From assembly GCF_009905535.1 (NCBI RefSeq), contig NZ_JAAALA010000030.1, positions 1 to 52,419 of the forward strand: 52,419 bases of DNA, given 5' to 3'. Of this stretch, positions 22,839-33,588 are shown piece after piece (position 1 is the first letter of the stretch; each line of letters begins with the position of its first letter). A program made the translations under genes and the position numbers. The notes under the pieces were generated by a model. The model had not been told where the DNA came from. It did not search any database and was given only the letters and a program-made list of their open reading frames with translations. The stretch is from Caulobacter sp. SLTY (GTDB taxonomy: Bacteria; Pseudomonadota; Alphaproteobacteria; Caulobacterales; Caulobacteraceae).

Positions 22839-25800
22839 TTGATCCAAAAGTCTGACAGTCGACGCAGGCCGTCGGTCCGCACCCGCCTTGCGGTGCTGGT
22901 GATCGCCTCTGTCAGCGTCGCGGTGGCCATCGTGACGGCGGTTACCGCCATGCGCGAAGGCCGGCGCGAGGCCGCGCGCCAGATGGAGCAGTTCCGCGCC
23001 GCCGCCGCCGTCCTGGCCTCGACCAGCGCCGAGGCCACGGCCGAGCGCAGCGCCTCGCGGGCCTATGCATCGCTGCGGGCGATCAAGCTGCTTCCCGGCG
23101 TGGACTATGCGCGGGTCGAAACCGCCGATGGCCGCACCCTGGCCGAGACCGGATCGGGCGCCCGCCTGGCGCGGGATGTCAGCGTTAGTGGTGAGGCTGG
23201 GGCGAGCACCGCCTCCTTGCTGTCCTCGGGAACGGTAGAGGTGCGGGCGCCTGTGACCTTCGGCCGGCGGCCCGTTGGCCAGGTGGTGCTGTTGGGCAGG
23301 ACGAGTGGGGTTGGTGAGCGGCTGGCCGGGGCCCTGCTGGTCAGCCTTCTCGCCGGTTTGGCGGCGGCGCTGGTCGGGATGCTGGTCGCCTGGCGAATGC
23401 AGCGGCGGATCACCGGGCCGATTCTCGCCTTGAAGGACAGCATGGCGGGGGTGCGGTCCACCCTCGACTACAGCCGCCCGGCCCAGGCACCCGGCGCCGA
23501 CGCGGAGATCGCCGAGCTGGTTGAGGGCTTCAACGCCATGTTGGCCGAGATCCGCGACCGCGACGCGGCCATCGCCGGCCATGTCGAGGGGCTGGAGCGG
23601 ACCGTCGCCGAGCGCACCGCCGACCTGGTGGTCGCCAAGGAGGCGGCCGAGAACGCCAACGCGGCGAAGGGTGACTTCCTGGCCACCATGAGCCACGAAA
23701 TCCGCACCCCGATGAACGGCATCATGGTGATGGCCGAGATGCTGGCGGCCGGCGAATTGCCGGCGCGGCAACGACGGTTCGCCGAGGTGATCGCCAAGTC
23801 CGGATCGAGCCTGCTGGCGATCATCAACGACATCCTCGACTTTTCGAAGATCGAGGCCGGCAAGATGGAGCTGGAGGCGGCGCCGACGGATCCGGCCGAG
23901 GTGGTCGAGGATGTCGCCAGCCTGTTCTGGGAGCGGGCCCGGTCCAAGGGGCTGGACCTGGCGGTGTTCGTCGATCCGGCGGTTCCGGCCCGGGTGCTGG
24001 CCGATCCGACGCGGCTGCGCCAGGTGGTCGGCAACCTGGTCAACAACGCCATCAAGTTCACCGAGGCCGGCGGGGTGATGGTCACGGTCGAGGCCGCGGA
24101 CGGCGGCCTGAAATTCATGGTGCGCGACAGCGGTATCGGCATCGCGCCGGAGAAGATCGGCGGCCTTTTCGGGGCCTTTACCCAGGCTGACCAGTCGATC
24201 ACCCGGCGGTTCGGCGGCACGGGGCTGGGGCTGGCGATCTGCAAACGGCTGGTCGAGGCGATGGGCGGCGAGATCCAGGTGCAGAGCCAGGTCGGCCGGG
24301 GCTCGGTTTTCGGCTTCACCCTCTCGCTGGAGACGATCGAGGCGGCGCCGGAGTGGCCGAGGCTGGAGGGGCAAGCAGCCCTGGCGCTGGCGGGGCCTTG
24401 CACGGCGGCGGTGGCTCGGCGCTACCTGGTGGCGGCGGGGCTGGAGCCGGCGGGTCTGGATGCCCGGGGCGCGGTGGTGGCGATCGGGGAGCCGGCCCTG
24501 CTGGAGGGCGCGGCGCGCTGCGAGGCGCCGACCCTGGTGCTCGGCGAATACGGCGACGGGCGGCCTGCCGCCCTGGTGCGTCAGGGCCAGGCCGAGGCGG
24601 TGCTGATCCAGCCCTTGCGGCGCGGCGACCTGCTGCGGGCGCTGCGCCAGATCGCGGCGGGCGAGGCGGTGACCGATCCCGGTGAGTCCGGCGGAGAAGT
24701 CGCGACCACTCTGCCGAGCTTCGTCGGTCGGCGAGTGCTGGTGGTGGACGACAGCGCGGTCAACCGCGAGGTGGCTGTCGAGGCCCTGTCGCGGCTGGGC
24801 GTGGTCTGCGAGACGGCCGAGGACGGGCGCCAGGGCGTGGCGGCGACCCTGGCGGGCGGCTTCGACCTGGTGCTGATGGACGGGTCGATGCCGGAGATGG
24901 ACGGCTACGAGGCGGCTCGCGAGATTCGCGCGCGCGAGACTGCCGGGAGGACGCCGATCGTCGCCCTGACCGCCCATGTGGTGGGAACGGCGGCGGAGGC
25001 TTGGCGAGAGGCCGGCATGGATGGCGTGCTGCACAAGCCCTTCACGCTTGCCGGGCTAGCCGCCGTGCTGGGCCAGCATATGGAGGCCTCGGCCGAAAGG
25101 GTTGTCGAGGCGCCGTCGGTCGCGGCGGGGCCGACGAGCGAGCTGCTGGACCCCGAGGTAGTGGGTGAGCTGGCAGGGATGGCGGCGGCGGGAAAGGCCG
25201 ACTTCGTCGAGCGGGTGCGCCGCCTTTACCGCGAGAACGCGCCCTTGGCCGTGGACGCCTATCTGGACGCGGCGGCGGCCGGCGACCCCGATGGCGGCGC
25301 GCGGGCGGCCCATGCGCTAAAGTCGATGAGCCTGAACATCGGGGCGCGGGCGGTGGCCCAGACGGCGGGGCGGCTGGAAAGCCGGGCGAGGGACCAGGGT
25401 CAGGTGACCGTCGCGGATGGCGAGGCGCTCAAGGGGCTGCTGGCCGCAACATTGGAAGTCCTGGAAGATCGGGCTCCGGCCCGCAAGGAACCGCCGTCGC
25501 TCAGCGCCGAGGACGCGGCCCTGACGCTGGCCCTGGCCAAAGCGGTCGAGCGGGACGAGTTCCACCTGGCCTACCAGCCGCAGTTCAGCCGCGACGGGCA
25601 GGAGGTCACCGGTTGCGAGGCGCTGCTGCGCTGGACCCATCCGACCCAGGGGCCGATCGGACCTAACCGGTTCATCCCCCTGGCCGAGCGGGCCGGGCTT
25701 ATGGGGCCGATCACCCGCTGGGTGCTGCGCCGGGCGATGGAGGAGACCGCCGACCTCGACGGGCTGGCGGTCAGCGTCAACGCCAGCGCCCTGGATGTGG

Positions 25801-26276
25801 CCGATCCCAGTTTCGTCGACGACCTGTCGGCCATCCTGGTGCGGCTGGCCTTCCCGCCCAAGCGGTTGGAGGTGGAGCTGACCGAGACCGCCGTGCTGGC
25901 CGACGAGGCGGAGGCCAAGCGGGCCATCGAGCGGCTGCAGACCCTGGGGGTCAGCGTTGCGCTGGACGATTTCGGCATGGGCTACACCAGCCTCAACCAG
26001 CTGCGGCTCTACCCGTTCGACAAGCTGAAGATCGACCGCAGCTTCATCATCGGCTGTCCCGCCGACACCACCAGCGCCACCCTGGTGCATGCGGTGATCA
26101 GCGTCGGCCGGGCGCTGGGCATGAAGGTGGTCGCCGAGGGGGTGGAGACCGAGGAACAGCGAAAGTTCCTGGCTGTCGCCGGCGTCCACGCCTTCCAGGG
26201 CTACTTGTTCGCCAAGCCGATGCCGATCGGGGAGATGCGGGCGCTTTGGGCCGGGCGGTTGGCGAAGACGGGGTAG
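22839..26276 (+). CDS. Membrane hybrid kinase HK-REC-HPt fused to c-di-GMP phosphodiesterase (EAL), 1145 aa
   Basis: A whole phosphorelay plus a second-messenger enzyme in one chain. Order: membrane helix 15-36, extracytoplasmic sensor about 37-160, second helix about 165-188, HAMP-like region 189-250, coiled coil, HisKA with His286 (FLATMSHEIRTPMNG), HATPase about 385-500 (GGTGLGLAICKRL), receiver about 625-745 with Asp681 (LMDGSMPEMDG), HPt with His825 (AHALKSMS) and EAL about 895-1140. The EAL part keeps Glu927 (EALLRW), VNASALDV, ELTETAV, DDFGMGYTSLNQLR and VAEGVET, so hydrolysis of c-di-GMP is expected. The start is TTG 22839 with GGGGCGG upstream. It is divergent from the REC/TadE-G operon. 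Confidence 0.92.
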   Translation: MIQKSDSRRRPSVRTRLAVLVIASVSVAVAIVTAVTAMREGRREAARQMEQFRAAAAVLASTSAEATAERSASRAYASLRAIKLLPGVDYARVETADGRTLAETGSGARLARDVSVSGEAGASTASLLSSGTVEVRAPVTFGRRPVGQVVLLGRTSGVGERLAGALLVSLLAGLAAALVGMLVAWRMQRRITGPILALKDSMAGVRSTLDYSRPAQAPGADAEIAELVEGFNAMLAEIRDRDAAIAGHVEGLERTVAERTADLVVAKEAAENANAAKGDFLATMSHEIRTPMNGIMVMAEMLAAGELPARQRRFAEVIAKSGSSLLAIINDILDFSKIEAGKMELEAAPTDPAEVVEDVASLFWERARSKGLDLAVFVDPAVPARVLADPTRLRQVVGNLVNNAIKFTEAGGVMVTVEAADGGLKFMVRDSGIGIAPEKIGGLFGAFTQADQSITRRFGGTGLGLAICKRLVEAMGGEIQVQSQVGRGSVFGFTLSLETIEAAPEWPRLEGQAALALAGPCTAAVARRYLVAAGLEPAGLDARGAVVAIGEPALLEGAARCEAPTLVLGEYGDGRPAALVRQGQAEAVLIQPLRRGDLLRALRQIAAGEAVTDPGESGGEVATTLPSFVGRRVLVVDDSAVNREVAVEALSRLGVVCETAEDGRQGVAATLAGGFDLVLMDGSMPEMDGYEAAREIRARETAGRTPIVALTAHVVGTAAEAWREAGMDGVLHKPFTLAGLAAVLGQHMEASAERVVEAPSVAAGPTSELLDPEVVGELAGMAAAGKADFVERVRRLYRENAPLAVDAYLDAAAAGDPDGGARAAHALKSMSLNIGARAVAQTAGRLESRARDQGQVTVADGEALKGLLAATLEVLEDRAPARKEPPSLSAEDAALTLALAKAVERDEFHLAYQPQFSRDGQEVTGCEALLRWTHPTQGPIGPNRFIPLAERAGLMGPITRWVLRRAMEETADLDGLAVSVNASALDVADPSFVDDLSAILVRLAFPPKRLEVELTETAVLADEAEAKRAIERLQTLGVSVALDDFGMGYTSLNQLRLYPFDKLKIDRSFIIGCPADTTSATLVHAVISVGRALGMKVVAEGVETEEQRKFLAVAGVHAFQGYLFAKPMPIGEMRALWAGRLAKTG

Positions 26277-26324
26277 TGGTCCGGCGACATCAGAACCCTC
26301 TCCGTCTGATCTCCCACTTTCTTC

Positions 26325-26462
26325 CGTCATCCCGGCCGGAGCGCGAAGCGCGGAGAGCCGGGACCCAGGAGGGCGTGATCTCGCTACCCAACGCAGTATT
26401 GCGGCCGGCGCTCTGTCACCCCCTGGGTCCCGGATAAGCGCTGCGCGCTTTCCGGGATGACG
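26325..26462. repeat. REP-like paired inverted repeat
   Basis: The left arm CGTCATCCCGG...CCGGGACCCAGG (26325-26369) is matched by a reverse-complement copy at 26422-26462 (CCTGGGTCCCGG...CCGGGATGACG). Each arm is itself a hairpin with an inner GCGCGAAGCGC-type palindrome. The 52 bases between are unique. It lies between the convergent stops of the EAL kinase and the TonB-dependent receptor, a usual site for REP/BIME elements, and may also stop transcription from both sides. Confidence 0.7.
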
Positions 26463-26485
26463 GTGTTGGGGAGCTGGACTGGGTT

Positions 26486-28702
26486 CTAGTTCCCCGCCTG
26501 CGGGGCGGAGAAGTCGAACTGTGGATCCTGCGGTCGTTTGGGGCTGGCGCCGAAGGTGTAGGTCAGACCGATGAACACCGCGCGGCCGCCAAACTGGCGT
26601 TCGTTGCGGTCGATGTAGGTGGCGGTCTCGACATCGGTGACGTCGCCGAAATCATCGAGCAGGTCGCGGGCGGTGACCTGGAAGGCCCATTTGTCCGAAA
26701 GCTTGCGGCGGTAGCCGAGGTTCAGCATGCCGCCGGCCTCGCGGGTTCCCTGGGCGGTCAGGGACTCGCCCTGCCAGAATCCCGAGAGCTGGATGAAGTC
26801 CTCCGGCGTCGGCTGCCAGCTGAGGCTGGCGCGGCCGCTGACCACCGTACCGGAACGGTCACGTCCGCCGGGCAGGCCGGCCGCGTCGATCTCCTGGCGG
26901 AACAGGTTGAGACTGGCGTTGTAGCGCAGGGTCTCGTGCAGCTTGCCGTTGGCCACCAGCTCGACGCCGAGGTCGCGGCGGGAGCCGAGGTTCTCGGGAC
27001 GGGTCAGCAGGACGCCGCCGCCGATGTCTGTGGTCACATCGGTGAAGGCCCCGTCGGTGTCCCGATAGTAGGCTGTGACCTGGTAGAAGGTCTGGCCGGC
27101 GCGAAGTTGCCAGAGCAGTTCGAAGGCGTCGGTCTCCTGCGGCTCCAGATCGGGGTTGCCCGAGCGCTGGTTCAGCGGATCCTGGTAGGTGGTGAAGGGG
27201 TTGAGCAGGAAGGGCTGCGGGCGGACGATCCGGCGGCTGTAGCTGGCCTTCAGCTGCTGGGCGTCGGTGATCTGGTAGCCGAGGTGCAGGGTCGGATAGG
27301 CGCTGAAGTCGTTGGTGCTGTCGCTGATCCCGGTGGTGACCTGGTTGAGGTCGCGTTCCAGGTATTCCAGCCGCAGGCCGACCTGGGCCGAGAATTTGCC
27401 GAACGGCCGCTCGTAGGTGCCGTACAGGGCATGCACCGCCTGTTCGACCTCGAACTTGTTGGTGACCGTGGGATCGACCACGAGGGTGGTCGGGGTGGGA
27501 CCCCGGCGCACGCCATTGTCGAAGGCGGCGTCCCGCACCTCCAGCTCGTAGCCGGCGCGCAGCTTGCCGTCATCGGGCATCGGCCGGGTGTAGCTGCTGG
27601 TGAAGCCCCAGAGATTCAGGCGGTTGCGGTTGTCGAGCCGATCATACAGCGGCGGGGCGACTGGCAGGCTGTAGTCGTATTCCGAGGCCAGGGAAAAGTG
27701 GCCGGTGATGCGGTCGAAGCGCAGCTCGTTGGTCCATTCATGGCCTTCGCCATACCGCTGCAGCAGCCGGCCGGTGACCCCGCGGTTGGCGCCCCGGAAA
27801 CTGAAGGCCCCGTCGCGGACGTAGGCGCTGACGGGCGCGCCCAGAGCATCGAGGGTCTCGTACGTCTCGATGCCCTCGCCGCCATTGTCGATCTGGTTGC
27901 CGCGCAGTTCACCCGTGAAGCTCAGCTTGTCGGTCAGACGGTATTCGCCGGTGAAGCGGCCGTAGAAGACATCGACGTCCCCGATGATCCGCTGGGTCTG
28001 GCGGATGGTGGACAGGACGTCGCCGGTGAGGGGATCGAGCCGCTCGCGGGTCCGGTCGCCTTCCTGCTCGGCCAGGTCACGGCGGAAGCCGAGGTCGCCG
28101 GAGACGGTCAGCTTGTCCTTGGAGAAGGAGCCGCTGGCGCCGACATTGAAGCGGCCCCGGTCGCTGACGTTGGCGCGGATGGAGCCGGTGGTGGTCTGGC
28201 CGGGCTTGGGGGCGTTGGGCTTGGTGATCAGGTTGATCACCGCGCCGCCCTCGGGGCTGTAGGCGGCCGAGGGGTTGGTCATCACCTCGATGCGGCTGTA
28301 CTGGCTGGCTGGCAGCTGCAGCAGGGCCTGGCCGCGATTGTCGCCGGTCAGCATGCCGGAGGGACGGCCATCGACCAGGATGGTGACGTTCGGGTCACCG
28401 CGCAGGGAGACGTTACCTTCCGGATCGACATCGACCGAAGGGACGTTGCGCAGTGCATCCGCAAGCGTGCCGCTGGAGGCCTGCAGGTCGTTGGTCAGGC
28501 TGTAGCTGGTCGAGTCGATCGAGGCGCGGACCTCGCTCGGGCTGGTGCTGACGACCACGTCCTCGACGGTGGTGTCTTCTTCCTTCGCAGCTTCGGCCGG
28601 TTTGGTCTCGGCGGGCTTGGTAGGGGTCTGCTGGGCCAGGGCCGGGCCGGTCATGGTGACGAGGGCGGCGCCGGCTAGCAGCCAAACACGGAATGCGATC
28701 AT
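26486..28702 (-). CDS. TonB-dependent outer-membrane receptor, 738 aa
   Basis: Outer-membrane transporter driven by TonB. A signal peptide (MIAFRVWLLAGAALVTMTGPALA) is followed by a Lys/Pro/Glu-rich linker with a TonB-box-like VEDVVVS near 46. The plug domain is about 55-160 (LADALRNVPSVDVDPEGNVSLRG, VTILVDGRPSGML, IEVMTNPSAAYSPEGGAVINLITK). From about 165 to 718 alternating strands and aromatic belts form the beta barrel, of the outer-membrane barrel type 3 kind. The chain does not end in the usual aromatic residue; about 18 residues follow the last strand. The substrate is unknown. ATG 28702 is preceded by GGGGAG. Confidence 0.9.
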   Translation of the reverse strand: MIAFRVWLLAGAALVTMTGPALAQQTPTKPAETKPAEAAKEEDTTVEDVVVSTSPSEVRASIDSTSYSLTNDLQASSGTLADALRNVPSVDVDPEGNVSLRGDPNVTILVDGRPSGMLTGDNRGQALLQLPASQYSRIEVMTNPSAAYSPEGGAVINLITKPNAPKPGQTTTGSIRANVSDRGRFNVGASGSFSKDKLTVSGDLGFRRDLAEQEGDRTRERLDPLTGDVLSTIRQTQRIIGDVDVFYGRFTGEYRLTDKLSFTGELRGNQIDNGGEGIETYETLDALGAPVSAYVRDGAFSFRGANRGVTGRLLQRYGEGHEWTNELRFDRITGHFSLASEYDYSLPVAPPLYDRLDNRNRLNLWGFTSSYTRPMPDDGKLRAGYELEVRDAAFDNGVRRGPTPTTLVVDPTVTNKFEVEQAVHALYGTYERPFGKFSAQVGLRLEYLERDLNQVTTGISDSTNDFSAYPTLHLGYQITDAQQLKASYSRRIVRPQPFLLNPFTTYQDPLNQRSGNPDLEPQETDAFELLWQLRAGQTFYQVTAYYRDTDGAFTDVTTDIGGGVLLTRPENLGSRRDLGVELVANGKLHETLRYNASLNLFRQEIDAAGLPGGRDRSGTVVSGRASLSWQPTPEDFIQLSGFWQGESLTAQGTREAGGMLNLGYRRKLSDKWAFQVTARDLLDDFGDVTDVETATYIDRNERQFGGRAVFIGLTYTFGASPKRPQDPQFDFSAPQAGN

Positions 28703-29007
28703 GAAAATTCTCCCCTGCGCCCGAAAACACAAACGTCGGACAGAGGAATGGCTATAGAGCGCACAATGTGGGTGGAAGTTACTTCTTGGTCATGAAGCAG
28801 AGTGGCGCCGAATTACAACATAACCTGCATCATTGCTGAATTTTAATCTTGAGGCGCGTCGACGCGCCTTTAATCCGCCACAGGGCCGTTTCGGCGCCGG
28901 TCATCAGCTTCGTCTCTTTATGCGCCCCTTATGCGGCGTCCGGGCCTTCCGGCTCGAACCCTGACGGCCTTCGGCGCGACAAGGCGGCCTAACTCAGGAG
29001 AGCCGCC
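28703..29007. other. Divergent regulatory region between the TonB receptor and kdp
   Basis: This spacer holds an AT-rich stretch (about 28770-28850), a perfect 18-base palindrome AGGCGCGTCGACGCGCCT at 28852-28869, and a direct repeat described separately. No ORF or RNA gene is evident. It must carry promoters for both the receptor gene and the kdp operon. Confidence 0.6.
28918..28935 (+). promoter_or_regulatory. Candidate KdpE operator (direct repeat) upstream of kdp
   Basis: TTATGCG occurs at 28918-28924 and again at 28929-28935, 11 bases apart, so both face the same side of the helix, as expected for an OmpR/KdpE-family regulator that binds tandem half-sites. It lies about 75 bases before the first small ORF of the kdp operon, which ends with kdpE itself. 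Binding is inferred. Confidence 0.35.
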
Positions 29008-29091
29008 TTGGCCGATATCCTCTTCCTCGCCCTGGGGCTGGGAGCGTTCGCGCTCTTCGGCCTCTATGCCGCGTTGCTGCGCAAGGTCTGA
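29008..29091 (+). CDS. 27-aa single-helix membrane protein at the head of the kdp operon
   Basis: A TTG at 29008 follows AGGAGAG (28996-29002) and opens a 27-residue frame, MADILFLALGLGAFALFGLY then AALLRKV, ending at TGA 29091. One hydrophobic helix spans almost the whole chain, with a positive C-terminus that should face the cytoplasm. The kdpF ATG follows four bases after the stop. It resembles KdpF in size and topology but not in sequence. An 8-bp stem (28981-28988 with 29002-29009) places the ribosome site in a loop and pairs the first bases of the start codon. It is probably an accessory Kdp peptide; function unknown. Confidence 0.55.
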   Translation: MADILFLALGLGAFALFGLYAALLRKV

Positions 29092-29095
29092 CGCC

Positions 29096-29182
29096 ATGTG
29101 GGTCACGATCCTCTACGCCGCCGCCGCTGTCGGCCTCGCCGTCTACATGGTCGCGGCGCTGATCCGCCCCGACCGCTTCTAA
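29096..29182 (+). CDS. kdpF: K+-transporting ATPase subunit KdpF
   Basis: A 28-residue single-span peptide beginning MWVTILYAAAAVGLAVYMVA and ending in the hallmark ALIRPDRF. KdpF stabilises the KdpABC complex by packing lipid-like against KdpA. ATG 29096 lies 4 bases after the stop of the upstream tiny ORF and the TAA is 22 bases before kdpA. The size equals that of typical KdpF proteins. It is easily missed because of its length. Confidence 0.88.
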   Translation: MWVTILYAAAAVGLAVYMVAALIRPDRF

Positions 29183-29204
29183 GCCTTAGAAAAGGAGACC
29201 TCGC

Positions 29205-30896
29205 ATGGACTGGCGGGGCTGGGCCGAGATCGTCTTCACGATCGGCCTCACACTGGCGCTGAGCTGGCCGCTCGGAGCCTATCTCAAGCGGGTCTGGACC
29301 GGGGAGGCCCAGTGGCTGGCTCCGGTCGAGCGTGCCGCCTACGCCGCCTTCGGCGTCAACCGCGACAAGGGGCAGAACTGGCTGGGCTACGCCGCCGCCG
29401 TGCTGGCCTTCAGCGCCGCGGGCTTCACCATCCTCTATGCGATGCTGCGCCTGCAGGGCCTGCTGCCGCTCAATCCGCAAGGGTTCCCCGGCCTGACCAG
29501 CGACCTGGCCTTCAACACCGCCGTCAGCTTCGTGACCAACACCAACTGGCAGTCCTACGCGGGCGAGACCACCCTATCGACCCTGTCGCAGATGGCCGGG
29601 CTGACGGTGCAGAACTTCGTCTCCGCCGCCGCCGGCCTGTCGGTCGCCGCCGCCCTGGCCCGCGCCTTCGCGGCGGACAAGGCCGAGGGACTGGGCAACT
29701 TCTGGGTCGATCTGACCCGGATCGTCCTCTACGTCCTGCTGCCGGTCTCGGTGGTCTTCGCCCTGGTGCTGGTGGCCCTGGGCGTGCCGCAGTCGCTGTC
29801 GGCGGGCACGCCGGTCACCACCCTGGAAGGGGCCCAGCAGACCCTGGCCCTGTTCCCGGTGGCCAGCCAGGAGATCATCAAGCAGTTCGGCACCAACGGC
29901 GGCGGCATCTTCAACGCCAACTCCGCCCACCCGTTCGAAAACCCCAACATCTGGACCAACCTGATCCAGATGGTGGCCATGAACGTGCTCAGCCTGGCGG
30001 CGGTGTTCGCCTTCGGCCGCATGGTCCTGGCCCGCAAGGAGGCCCGCGCCCTGGCGGCGGTGATGGTCATTCTCGTGGGCGCGGCGGCCGGCGGCATCTA
30101 TGCGGCAGAGACCCTGACGCCCCAGCCGGCCATGGCCGCCGCGGGCGTGGATGCGACCGCCAACATGGAGGGCAAGGAGGTCCGCTTCGGTCCGGCCACC
30201 ACCTCGACCTTCGCGGCCTTCACCACGGGCGCCTCCGACGGGGCGGTCAACGGCATGCACGGCAGCTTCATGCCGCTGGGCGGCGGGATCGCCATGTTCA
30301 TGATCCAGCTGGGCGAAATCCTGCCCGGCGGGGTCGGATCGGGACTCTACGGGATGCTGGTCATGGCTCTCTTGGCCGTGTTCGTCGCCGGGCTGATGGT
30401 CGGCCGCACACCCGAGTACCTGGGCAAGAAGGTCGAGGCGCGGGAGATCAAGCTGGCCATGCTGGCGGTGCTGATCCTGCCCCTGGCCATCCTCGGCTTT
30501 TCGGCGGTCGCGGCGGTTCTGCCCTCGGCGCTGAAGGGCCTGTTGAACACCGGCCCCCATGGCCTGTCGGAGATCCTCTACGCCTACTCATCGGCGGCGG
30601 GGAACAACGGCTCGGCCTTCGCCGGCCTGACCGCCAACTCGCCCTGGTGGAACACCACCCTGGGGATCGCCATGCTGCTCGGCCGGTTCGCCTACATCGT
30701 CCCGGTTCTGGCCATCGCCGGCGCCCTGGCGGCCAAGCCCAAGCTGGCGCCGACCACCGGGACCCTGCCCACCGACGGGCCGCTGTTCGTCGGGCTGCTG
30801 ATCGGGATCATCCTGATCCTCGGCGGCCTGCAATTCTTCCCCGCATTGGCTCTCGGGCCGATCGTCGAACACTTCCAAGTGCTCGCGGTCCGCTAA
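29205..30896 (+). CDS. kdpA: K+-transporting ATPase subunit KdpA
   Basis: Potassium-translocating membrane subunit of the high-affinity KdpFABC pump, 563 aa, about ten helices. Selectivity-loop signatures of the four pseudo-repeats are visible, including [13 protein letters not shown] near 105-118, [20 protein letters not shown] near 230-250, the loop with [20 protein letters not shown] near 345-365, and [17 protein letters not shown] near 460-477. Length is normal. AAGGAG precedes ATG 29205 by seven bases. K+ passes from here to the KdpB ion site. Confidence 0.97.
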   Translation: MDWRGWAEIVFTIGLTLALSWPLGAYLKRVWTGEAQWLAPVERAAYAAFGVNRDKGQNWLGYAAAVLAFSAAGFTILYAMLRLQGLLPLNPQGFPGLTSDLAFNTAVSFVTNTNWQSYAGETTLSTLSQMAGLTVQNFVSAAAGLSVAAALARAFAADKAEGLGNFWVDLTRIVLYVLLPVSVVFALVLVALGVPQSLSAGTPVTTLEGAQQTLALFPVASQEIIKQFGTNGGGIFNANSAHPFENPNIWTNLIQMVAMNVLSLAAVFAFGRMVLARKEARALAAVMVILVGAAAGGIYAAETLTPQPAMAAAGVDATANMEGKEVRFGPATTSTFAAFTTGASDGAVNGMHGSFMPLGGGIAMFMIQLGEILPGGVGSGLYGMLVMALLAVFVAGLMVGRTPEYLGKKVEAREIKLAMLAVLILPLAILGFSAVAAVLPSALKGLLNTGPHGLSEILYAYSSAAGNNGSAFAGLTANSPWWNTTLGIAMLLGRFAYIVPVLAIAGALAAKPKLAPTTGTLPTDGPLFVGLLIGIILILGGLQFFPALALGPIVEHFQVLAVR

Positions 30897-30915
30897 GGCC
30901 AAAGGACCCAAAGAC

Positions 30916-32973
<2,058 letters not shown>

Positions 32974-33000
32974 GATCCTGGCCTGAACGGAGTTCCCGAC

Positions 33001-33588
33001 ATGCTTTCCCTCATCCGTCCGGCCCTGGTCTCCATGGCCTTCTTCATCCTCCTGACCGGTCTGGCCTATCCCCTCGCGGTGACCGGCATCGCCCAGGCGG
33101 CCCTGCCGGCCCAGGCCAACGGCTCCCTGGTCATGGGCAAGGCCGGTAAGCCGCTGGGCTCGGCCCTGATCGGTCAGGCGTTCACCGCCCCCGGCTACCT
33201 GCACGGCCGCCCCTCGGCCGCCGGCGCGGGCTATGACGCTTCCGCCTCCTCGGGGTCCAACTATGGCCCGCTGAACGAGGACTACGCGGCGCGGGTCAAG
33301 GAGAGCGCCGACGCCCTGAAGGCCGAGAGCGCCGCCGCCATCCCGGTCGACGCGGTGACGGCCTCCGGCTCCGGCCTCGATCCGCATATCTCGCCGGCCT
33401 ACGCCGAGCGGCAGGTGGCGCGGATTGCCGTCGCACGAGGCCTCGCCCCCGCCAAGGTGCGGGCCATGATCGCCGACGCCACCCAGGGTCCCACCCTCGG
33501 CTTCCTCGGGCAGCCGACGGTCAATGTGCTGGCGGTCAACATGGCCCTCGACGCGGCTTCCGGCACGGCGCAACTTCCGGCGCGATGA
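33001..33588 (+). CDS. kdpC: K+-transporting ATPase subunit KdpC
   Basis: Periplasmic accessory subunit with one N-terminal helix (LVSMAFFILLTGLAYPLAVTGIAQ), 195 aa. Typical motifs are GSALIGQAFTAPGYLHGRPSAAG, GSNYGPLNEDY, DAVTASGSGLDPHISP and the C-terminal GFLGQPTVNVLAVNMALD. KdpC raises ATP affinity and may gate KdpA. ATG 33001 has GGAG upstream; the stop overlaps kdpD (ATGA), so pump and sensor are translationally coupled. Confidence 0.96.
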   Translation: MLSLIRPALVSMAFFILLTGLAYPLAVTGIAQAALPAQANGSLVMGKAGKPLGSALIGQAFTAPGYLHGRPSAAGAGYDASASSGSNYGPLNEDYAARVKESADALKAESAAAIPVDAVTASGSGLDPHISPAYAERQVARIAVARGLAPAKVRAMIADATQGPTLGFLGQPTVNVLAVNMALDAASGTAQLPAR

